Of a stretch of DNA of 64,000 nucleotides, positions 58,363 to 64,000 are shown piece after piece; position 1 is the stretch's first letter; each line of letters opens with the position of its first letter. The DNA is from Herbiconiux sp. GTDB taxonomy: Bacteria > Actinomycetota > Actinomycetes > Actinomycetales > Microbacteriaceae. The notes beneath the pieces are model-generated. The model saw nothing but the letters and a program-made list of their open reading frames with translations, searched no databases and was not told where the DNA came from. The stretch spans positions 93,021-157,020 of the forward strand of contig NZ_JAHFUW010000002.1 of NCBI RefSeq assembly GCF_023264855.1, written 5' to 3'. The position numbers and the translations under genes are program-made.

Positions 58363-58743
58363 ATGACGAACGACACCATCACCCCAGAGACCACGACCAC
58401 CCCGACCATCACCGCCCCCACCGCCACCGCCCCTACGTCGGCGGCCTCGGAGGTTCCGCCGATCCCCGCCGGACCTCAGCCCTACGCCTACCCCGCGCAG
58501 GCGAAGACCAACACGCTCGGCATCATCACACTCGTGCTCGGTGTGCTCGGCTTCGGCCTGGTACCGGTGATCACCGGCCACATCGCGCTCGGGCAGATCA
58601 AGCGCACGGGCGAGGAAGGCCGCGGGCTCACCCTCGCCGGCCTGATCCTCGGCTACGTCACCCTGGCCGGCTGGCTGCTGGTCGCCTTCTTCTGGATCGG
58701 CGCCGCGGGCCTCGCCCTCATCGGGGCCGCCGCGCAGTACTGA
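58363..58743 (+). CDS. DUF4190-domain membrane protein
   Basis: 126 residues. A Thr/Pro/Ala-rich N-terminal 45 residues precedes two helices (about 50-73 and 92-122) and the DUF4190 core L-G-I-I-T-L-V-L-G-V-L-G and G-H-I-A-L-G-Q-I-K-R-T-G (about 72-83). Small actinobacterial membrane protein of unknown function. Leaderless start supported by the spaced TAGCGT. Converges with the DUF2207 gene, 31 bases apart. Confidence 0.85.
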   Translation: MTNDTITPETTTTPTITAPTATAPTSAASEVPPIPAGPQPYAYPAQAKTNTLGIITLVLGVLGFGLVPVITGHIALGQIKRTGEEGRGLTLAGLILGYVTLAGWLLVAFFWIGAAGLALIGAAAQY

Positions 58744-58774
58744 CCCCGGATGGTGTCAGAGGCGGGGGCGTCGC

Positions 58775-60700
58775 TCAGACGCCTCCGCCACCACCGCCTC
58801 CGCCGCCACCACCCGAGAAGCCGCCTCCGCCGGAGAAGCCGCTCGAGCTGCTCGACGAGCTGCCGGAGTACGCCGTCGAGGCGGCTGACGACATCGAGCC
58901 GATGCTCGAGGCGAACAGCGCCGCGTTGAAGGCGCCCGAGTTGCCGCCGTACCAGTCGGGCTGATTGCCGAGGCTCTCGTAGTAGGTGCCGAGCACCTTC
59001 GCCCACTCCGACTCCAGGTCGAGCAGCACCGCGTACGGCAGGAGCTTCTCGTAGAGCTTCACCACCTGGCCCCAGTCGGGCGCGTTCACACCCGTGCGAA
59101 GCGCCCCCTCGGGGCTCTGCAGCATCCGGAACCGGTCTTCCTCCGCCCACTCGATGTACATCCGGATGCCCTCGATGTAGTCGCGCAGCTCGGCCCCCTT
59201 CGCGGTGAGCGGCGAGCGGAACGCCCCGATCCCCACCACCACGAGGGCCGCCACGGCGATGAAGCCGAAGGCGAACGGCAGGCCGCCACCGAGGTCGGCG
59301 TCGAGCGAGGCGAATCCCGTCACGACCGCCACTCCCGTGAACAGGAGGGCGAGCACCAGCAGCACCGAGCCCTGCCAGCGCAGGCCCGAGCGGAAGTAGC
59401 CCTCGCTGAGCGAACGCTTACGGGTGGATTGCAGGATGCTCGCGATCTGCTTCGCGAGCCCCGTGTCGTTCTTCTTGAGCTCCCGCCAGGCGCCCGGCGT
59501 GAGCTCGGGGCCGAACAGCGCGCGGGCGAGCTCTAGCTCGCTCGTGTTCAGCCCATGCGCGGTCAGCAGCCGCAGCCAGTAGACCTGCTTCTCGGAGAAG
59601 ACCCCCTGCTCGGTCTGCTCCACGATCTGCGCCTTGTGGCGTACGGCGAAGTCGACGAACGAGGCCGCCGCTGCGCGCGGGGTCTTCTTCATCACGGCGG
59701 CCGCGATCAACAGGTCGGCCCCGGGAGGCGGGGTGTATTCGGGCACGACGACCGGCCGGCCCGGGGCGTCGCGCAGCCCGGTGAAGCGGTAGATCAGGGC
59801 CAGCACGGCCGTGAGGGCGGCCAGCACCATCGCCACCAGCTGCGCCCAGCTCGACGCGCCCGCGAGGTAGGAGGTGTCGCGCTCGGCGAAGGTGTGGGGT
59901 TCGAAGGCGATGCCGATGGTGACGTTGTCGCCCGGGCCGAGATCGTCGTTGCGGGTGGTGAAGACCGCGGTTCCCTCGACGGTGTCGTCGCCGCGGTCGC
60001 CCTCGCTGATGGTGCAGGGAGTGTTCGAGCCCTCGGGGCCGACGAAGCATCCGGTACTGCCCGTGAGCGCCCCGACCAGCTCGGGAGCCACCGTGGTCGT
60101 GGTGGTGTGTACCGCGAACGGCTGCTGCCAGAGGGTGCCGTTGGTGTCCCGGTAGAACTCGTCGTCATCGGTGTCGGAGTAGTAGGCCGTGACGTCGACC
60201 TGGCGATAGGTGAGTACGTAGACCTGCTCGCCGTGCACGTAGTCGTCGCCGCGGATGGTGATGACGAGGTTCTCGTCGTCGGTCTCGGTCTCGTACTCGC
60301 GAGGCGTGCCCGCCGCATCCGTCACCGAGTCGAGCGTGAGACCGGTGGGATGCCCCTGGTAACGCAGGGGGATGGCGCGCTGGATGCCGCGGTTCTGGTC
60401 GGTGTCGGGGAACACCGCGACGAAGGTCTCGACGGTCTGAAGTGTGGAGTGGCCGGTGTCGTCGATGCCGAGCGCGTACTGCGCGTCGAAGGAGGCGAAG
60501 CGGAAGTCGTTGACGTCGCCGGGTGCGGCGGAGACGGCGGCCGGAGCGGAGGCGGTGGCGGATGCAGCGTGAGCGGATGCGGTGGCCGCGGAGGCGGAGG
60601 CGCCCCCGGCCAGGAGCGCGGCTCCGACGAGCAGCGCGGCGATCGCGATGGCGGCACCGCGGACGGCGGATCGGACGGAGGCGGCTGCTGCTCTACGCAT
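58775..60700 (-). CDS. DUF2207-domain membrane protein with glycine-rich tail
   Basis: 641 residues. Signal-peptide-like N-terminus ending in an Ala/Ser region, an extracellular beta-rich DUF2207 domain (about 60-260), a membrane helix (about 285-305), a cytoplasmic domain, two more helices (about 430-485), and a cytoplasmic domain with W-A-E-E-D-R-F-R-M-L (about 525). The protein ends in Ser- and then Gly-rich repeats. Function unknown in the family. TAGAGT lies eight bases upstream of the ATG at 60700. No partner is apparent. Confidence 0.85.
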   Translation of the reverse strand: MRRAAAASVRSAVRGAAIAIAALLVGAALLAGGASASAATASAHAASATASAPAAVSAAPGDVNDFRFASFDAQYALGIDDTGHSTLQTVETFVAVFPDTDQNRGIQRAIPLRYQGHPTGLTLDSVTDAAGTPREYETETDDENLVITIRGDDYVHGEQVYVLTYRQVDVTAYYSDTDDDEFYRDTNGTLWQQPFAVHTTTTTVAPELVGALTGSTGCFVGPEGSNTPCTISEGDRGDDTVEGTAVFTTRNDDLGPGDNVTIGIAFEPHTFAERDTSYLAGASSWAQLVAMVLAALTAVLALIYRFTGLRDAPGRPVVVPEYTPPPGADLLIAAAVMKKTPRAAAASFVDFAVRHKAQIVEQTEQGVFSEKQVYWLRLLTAHGLNTSELELARALFGPELTPGAWRELKKNDTGLAKQIASILQSTRKRSLSEGYFRSGLRWQGSVLLVLALLFTGVAVVTGFASLDADLGGGLPFAFGFIAVAALVVVGIGAFRSPLTAKGAELRDYIEGIRMYIEWAEEDRFRMLQSPEGALRTGVNAPDWGQVVKLYEKLLPYAVLLDLESEWAKVLGTYYESLGNQPDWYGGNSGAFNAALFASSIGSMSSAASTAYSGSSSSSSSGFSGGGGFSGGGGGGGGGGGV

Positions 60701-60716
60701 GGGACTTCACTCTAAC

Positions 60717-60736
60717 CCGCACCGCCGACGGTGCGG
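60717..60736 (-). terminator. terminator hairpin of the pyrE/septum-protein unit
   Basis: CCGCACCG-CCGA-CGGTGCGG, an 8-bp perfect stem beginning nine bases after the stop of the septum-formation gene and before the DUF2207 promoter. Confidence 0.6.
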
Positions 60737-60744
60737 AGGAATTC

Positions 60745-61446
60745 TCATCCCGCCGGGGCGGCGGCGAGCGAGCCCGCGAGCGGCTCGCCCGAACTGCGGC
60801 TGAAGAAGCAGGAGTAGCCGCGTGCGCCGGTGGACCACTCGGCCTCGTCGGCCGGATAGGAGGCCTGCCACTGCAGGTCGGCGAGGGCCTCGGCGGCGGC
60901 GTAGTCGAGGGCAGCCGGAGCGGTGCAGAGCAGGTTCAGGCGTGAGGTGAGTTCGGCCTCACCCGGGTACGGAGCGGTGGCGGCTTCGGCGGAGACACCG
61001 GTCGACACCAGCTGGGCGGTGTGCGGTTCGGCGCAGTCGACGACGGTGAACTCCTCGGCCCAGGGCGAGCTGTATCCGGTGAGGCACTCGCCGCCGTGCA
61101 GGGCGTCCCAGGCGTGCACGCCCGGGGCGAGCGGGCCGGGCGGGGCGGAGGCATCGGCGTCGGTCGCCGCCTCGGGAGTGGGCGTGGGCGTGGCGGCCGG
61201 GGACGGCATCGGGGACGCGGATGCCCCGGGGGACGTGAGGGCTGCGTCGGCCGGGGCGTTCGCCGATCCGTCGCCCGCCGTGTTCTCGCCGACCCGCAGA
61301 CCCGCGAAGAACAGCGCCACGACGACCGCGAGCACCAGCACGCCGCCGACGATCAGGCTCAGCCGCGTCGAGAGGCGCCCGCGGGCAGAGCCGCCCGGCC
61401 CGGCCGGGGCTCCCGGGGTGTCGCTCGCGGGGCCGGTCACGGTCAC
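60745..61446 (-). CDS. septum-formation-domain membrane protein
   Basis: 233 residues. One helix (about 25-45) preceded by a short Gly/Pro segment, a Pro/Ala/Ser-rich linker (about 50-100), then an external domain with H-G-G-E-C-L (about 107) and V-V-D-C-A-E-P-H (about 125-132), a pattern of the Septum_form domain. Four or more cysteines may form disulfides. GTG at 61446 overlaps the pyrE stop (GTGA), an odd pairing of a wall-associated protein with pyrimidine synthesis. Confidence 0.78.
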   Translation of the reverse strand: MTVTGPASDTPGAPAGPGGSARGRLSTRLSLIVGGVLVLAVVVALFFAGLRVGENTAGDGSANAPADAALTSPGASASPMPSPAATPTPTPEAATDADASAPPGPLAPGVHAWDALHGGECLTGYSSPWAEEFTVVDCAEPHTAQLVSTGVSAEAATAPYPGEAELTSRLNLLCTAPAALDYAAAEALADLQWQASYPADEAEWSTGARGYSCFFSRSSGEPLAGSLAAAPAG

Positions 61447-61991
61447 TCCAGACCGAGGTCCGCCAGCCCGATCGCGTAGTGGTAGGGGTAACCGGCCTCT
61501 TCGATCCGCGCGCCCGCACCGGTGTTGCGGTCGACCACCACGGCGACGCCCGCGATGATGGCGCCGGCTTTCTCGAGGGCGGCGATGGCAGCCAGCGGCG
61601 ATCCGCCGGTGGTGGAGGTGTCTTCGAGCACGATCACGCGCTTGCCCGCGACATCCGGACCCTCGACCTGCCGGCCGCGGCCGTGGTCTTTCGGCTCCTT
61701 GCGCACCACGAAGGCGTCGTAGGCGAGGCCCCGGGCCGCACCCTGGTGCAGCACGGCGGAGGCGATCGGGTCGGCGCCCATGGTGAGCCCGCCGACGGCG
61801 TCGACATCCTTGATGCCGGCGATCAGGTCGAGCATGACCTGGCCGATCAGCGGGGCGACGCGGTGGTCGAGCGAGACCTTGCGCAGGTCGACGTAGTAGC
61901 TCGCCTGCTTGCCGCTGGAGAGCGTGAAGTCGCCGTGGAACACGGCGTCGGACTTGATGTACTCGATGAGTTGGCTGCGCGCGTCTGTCAC
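61443..61991 (-). CDS. pyrE: orotate phosphoribosyltransferase
   Basis: 182 residues; joins orotate to PRPP giving orotidine 5'-phosphate in UMP synthesis. L-S-S-G-K-Q-A-S-Y-Y (about 24-33), K-E-P-K-D-H-G-R-G (about 98) and the PRPP motif V-I-V-L-E-D-T-S-T-T-G-G-S (about 119-131) are clear. GTG at 61991 with TAAACT six bases upstream indicates a leaderless mRNA. Confidence 0.95.
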   Translation of the reverse strand: MTDARSQLIEYIKSDAVFHGDFTLSSGKQASYYVDLRKVSLDHRVAPLIGQVMLDLIAGIKDVDAVGGLTMGADPIASAVLHQGAARGLAYDAFVVRKEPKDHGRGRQVEGPDVAGKRVIVLEDTSTTGGSPLAAIAALEKAGAIIAGVAVVVDRNTGAGARIEEAGYPYHYAIGLADLGLE

Positions 61992-61997
61992 GCCCCC

Positions 61998-62003
61998 AGT
62001 TTA
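61998..62003 (-). promoter_or_regulatory. -10 hexamer of leaderless promoter, pyrE
   Basis: TAAACT on the minus strand, six bases before the GTG at 61991. Confidence 0.5.
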
Positions 62004-62045
62004 GTGCGGCGCCGATCCGCCGGGACTCGGGCGACACCGGTCGAA

Positions 62046-62051
62046 TAGTCT
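62046..62051 (+). promoter_or_regulatory. -10 hexamer of leaderless promoter, lipoprotein gene
   Basis: TAGTCT, six bases before the ATG at 62058; divergent from the pyrE promoter 42 bases away. Confidence 0.5.
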
Positions 62052-62057
62052 GGGGGC

Positions 62058-63062
62058 ATGGCTCGCAGAATCGGCTCGGCCCGGCTGCCGCTCGCGGTCG
62101 CTGTGGGGGTGGCGGCGGCGCTTCTCTGTGCGCTGAGCGGGTGCATGGCCGAGGGCGCCCCGACCCCGTCGGCGTCACCGGCTGTGTCTGCGCCCTTCAA
62201 CGTCGACGATCCGCTGCTGCCGGGAGACCCGGTGGGCGCCGGCGAGCAGTCGCGCGCGGTCGGGCTCGCCGGGTTCTGGCAGGTGAGCGACGCCGAGGGC
62301 GAGCTGCCGGGCGCCTACGTCGGCATCGGGATCGGGCCCGACGGCAGCGGCGTCGAGGTGTTCCGCGACTGCGGCTCGATCTCGTTCGACTTCGCCGCGT
62401 CGGAGGAGCACCTGGTCGCGCACCTCAGCGGCGGTTCGGGATTCTGCTTCGGCGATACCACGATGGTGGTTCCGAGTGTGCCGTGGCTCACCGCCGCGCG
62501 CGGCTACCGGGCATCCGGTGCGGGGTGGGAGCTGACCGACGAGGGCGGACGGATGCTCGCGCGCCTGGACCCCGCGGAGGGACGACCGGAGCTGCCGGAA
62601 GGCACCGGCCCCTCGCCGCTTCCGGTGCCGACTGTGCTCGACCCCGAACGGGTGCGCGTGGCCGCACCGCTCGCGGCCGGTCTGGAGGCAGCGAGCGCCG
62701 ACGACCTCGTCGGTACCTGGACGCCGGTCGGCCCCGGCGCCGACCTCGCCCTCGTCGCCGACGCGGACCGCGCCACGATCACGTTCACCGCCGACGGGCA
62801 CTACAGCTTCGACGACTGCGCCTCCTTCGGTTCCGCCACCACCGACGAGCCGACCCCCGAGCAAGCGGAGGCCTTCGCACTGGTGTGGTCGGGCGATGGC
62901 GACGGCTTCCTCGCCACGTCCTATGCGCGCAGCGCCATCGGATGCTCGCCCCGCTGGCCGGCGTGGGAGACCCGCACCACCACCATCGCGCTCGACGAGG
63001 GGTACCTGCGCCTGTTCGACCGCGCCGGCGCCGAGCTCGGCCGGCTCGAGCGCGTCGGTTAG
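62058..63062 (+). CDS. hypothetical lipoprotein with two related domains
   Basis: 334 residues. Signal peptide and lipobox L-S-G-C (Cys about 29), a Pro/Ser linker, then two domains of similar layout: G-F-W-Q-V (about 72) with F-R-D-C-G-S-I-S-F-D-F (about 100), and G-T-W-T-P-V (about 218) with Y-S-F-D-D-C-A-S-F (about 250). The repeated W/C pattern suggests an internal duplication with a pair of cysteines in each half. No family is recognised; it would face the outside. Leaderless start at 62058. Confidence 0.75.
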   Translation: MARRIGSARLPLAVAVGVAAALLCALSGCMAEGAPTPSASPAVSAPFNVDDPLLPGDPVGAGEQSRAVGLAGFWQVSDAEGELPGAYVGIGIGPDGSGVEVFRDCGSISFDFAASEEHLVAHLSGGSGFCFGDTTMVVPSVPWLTAARGYRASGAGWELTDEGGRMLARLDPAEGRPELPEGTGPSPLPVPTVLDPERVRVAAPLAAGLEAASADDLVGTWTPVGPGADLALVADADRATITFTADGHYSFDDCASFGSATTDEPTPEQAEAFALVWSGDGDGFLATSYARSAIGCSPRWPAWETRTTTIALDEGYLRLFDRAGAELGRLERVG

Positions 63063-63064
63063 CG

Positions 63065-63080
63065 CGGGCGGGACCGCCCG
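63065..63080. terminator. compact hairpin after lipoprotein gene
   Basis: CGGGCGG-GA-CCGCCCG, 7-base arms around two bases, directly after the stop and before the convergent stop at 63106. Confidence 0.35.
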
Positions 63081-63105
63081 GCTGGCTCGTGTTCGGTCAG
63101 CGGGT

Positions 63106-64000
63106 TCAGGCTCCCGATTCAGCCCGAAGGAAGTCGCGGAGCGACCGCGGCGCGTGCCCGGTGAGGCGGCGCACGTCGTCGGTGACCCGGGCCAGTTCGC
63201 CCGCGGCGATCGCCGTGTAAGTGCTCACCCAGGCGTCGACCTGCCAGTCCGGGGCGCCGTAGACGGCCCGGGAGGCGTAGGCCTCGTCGAGCGATTCGTC
63301 GTGGAAGGTGACCGGTGCCGCTGAGCCGACTGCGGCATCCGGATTCCCGGCCTGCGCGGCCCCCCGCTCGTCGCTCACGATCGCGGCGACCTCGCCCAGG
63401 GTGAGCGCCTCGGGGCCCGTCAGCTCGTAGGTGGCGCCGGCGTGCGCATCCGGTGCCAGGAGGGCCGCCACCGCGCACTCGGCCACGTCGTCGCGGGTGA
63501 CCGAGGCCACCCGGCCCGTGCCCGCGGGGCCGCGGATGACGCCGTCCTCGCCCGCGAGCATCGGCAGGAAGTCGGTGTAGAGGTTGTCGCGCAGGAAGGT
63601 GTGCCCGAGGCCCGCGTCGCGGATGAGGTTCTCGGTCACGAAGTGATCGCGGGCGAGGGTGAACGTGGCATCCGGGGCCGCCCCGAAGAACGAGGTGTAG
63701 ACCACGTGGCCGACTCCGGATGCGCGCGCCGCCTCGACGAAGCTCCGGTGCTCGGCGAGACGGTCGGCGTTCTCTGCCGCCGACACCATGAGCAGCACGT
63801 CGACGCCCTCGAGTGCGGCGCGCGCGGCCGGCCCGTCGGAGTAGGTCGCCACGGCGACCTCGGCCCCCGCGATCTGCGGCGCCCGGGCGGCGTCGCGCAC
63901 GATCAGGCGCAACCGGGGCCCGGCTCCGGCCGCCTCGAGCAGACGCGCCACGCGCCCACCGATGCCGCCGCTCGCGCCCGTGATCCCGATCCGCCTGACT
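63106..64000 (-). CDS. NmrA-like NAD(P)-binding protein, start beyond window
   Basis: About 298 residues visible; the frame is still open at the window end. The Rossmann motif I-T-G-A-S-G-G-I-G-G-R lies at the extreme visible N-terminus, so only a few residues are missing. D-N-L-Y-T-D-F-L-P (about 140) and a C-terminal D-E-S-L-D-E-A-Y-A fit the NmrA/quinone-oxidoreductase-2-like atypical SDR group, which senses or reduces quinones. It converges with the lipoprotein gene. Confidence 0.85.
   Translation of the reverse strand, partial: VRRIGITGASGGIGGRVARLLEAAGAGPRLRLIVRDAARAPQIAGAEVAVATYSDGPAARAALEGVDVLLMVSAAENADRLAEHRSFVEAARASGVGHVVYTSFFGAAPDATFTLARDHFVTENLIRDAGLGHTFLRDNLYTDFLPMLAGEDGVIRGPAGTGRVASVTRDDVAECAVAALLAPDAHAGATYELTGPEALTLGEVAAIVSDERGAAQAGNPDAAVGSAAPVTFHDESLDEAYASRAVYGAPDWQVDAWVSTYTAIAAGELARVTDDVRRLTGHAPRSLRDFLRAESGA

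Noticed and set aside
60745..62178. 477-codon frame covering pyrE antisense-frame text plus the septum protein
   Set aside because: The first half is an out-of-frame reading of pyrE; the GTG at 61446 begins the real gene.

Overview
The window reads as chromosomal DNA of a high-GC Gram-positive actinobacterium, most likely family Microbacteriaceae. The reasons are the very high GC content with G/C in third codon positions, frequent GTG starts, 4-base start/stop overlaps, many apparently leaderless genes (a -10 hexamer exactly six bases before the start codon), the actinobacterial gene set (DtxR-type MntR, NrtR-controlled nadABC, an F420/PPOX-type domain, DUF3054, septum-formation domain), and heavy use of the octamer GCATCCGG. 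Family placement is inference. No rRNA, tRNA, prophage, conjugative element or CRISPR array was seen. Both window edges cut a gene.

Layout. 1-4.96 kb: end of a YhgE/Pip-type membrane protein, a membrane-anchored molybdopterin oxidoreductase, two intergenic hairpin repeats, a DUF3054 protein and an EamA exporter. 5-10.9 kb (minus strand): a LacI-regulated sugar operon (lacI, lipoprotein binding protein, two permeases, GH13 alpha-glucosidase), divergent from a gluconokinase. 11.6-15.7 kb: two TetR regulators, each divergent from a neighbour (an SDR protein; an ABC-2-like membrane protein) with repeat operators between, plus a SpoU/TrmH methyltransferase. 15.7-22.5 kb: metals and anions: CorA, MntH with two MntR-type boxes at its promoter and a small inverted-repeat element inside its reading frame, a SulP permease, an unusual beta-propeller lactonase/PPOX fusion, and the DtxR-family MntR.

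22.7-28.85 kb (minus strand): NAD operon nrtR-nadA-nadB-nadC-cysteine desulfurase, every junction overlapping. 28.9-35.7 kb: an IclR regulator divergent from a histidine-utilisation operon, hutU - M20 amidohydrolase - hutF - hutI; the M20 enzyme probably replaces HutG, and hutH is absent. 35.7-43.9 kb: a lipoprotein, a PAS histidine kinase with two stand-alone receiver proteins, a NagD-like HAD phosphatase, a WcbI/GT4/GT2 glycan cassette and a DUF6506 protein.

43.9-56.1 kb: amine/nitrogen catabolism. A succinate-semialdehyde-type dehydrogenase and an FAD amine oxidase run on the minus strand. A PotBCDA-type importer, nitrilase-family amidase, RraA-like protein, BKACE-type beta-keto acid cleavage enzyme, Lrp regulator and Gfo/Idh/MocA oxidoreductase run on the plus strand. 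Between the two halves sits the most unusual locus: a winged-helix-MNT nucleotidyltransferase overlapping a HEPN-like protein, preceded by three 14-bp palindromes spaced exactly 20 bp apart across its own promoter (46842-47933). It looks like a self-regulated toxin-antitoxin or defence module, with less GC-rich text than its neighbours. 56.1-64 kb: an Lrp regulator with a 50-residue membrane protein upstream, an LCP cell-wall protein, DUF4190 and DUF2207 membrane proteins, pyrE with a septum-formation protein, a lipoprotein, and a truncated NmrA-like protein at the right edge.
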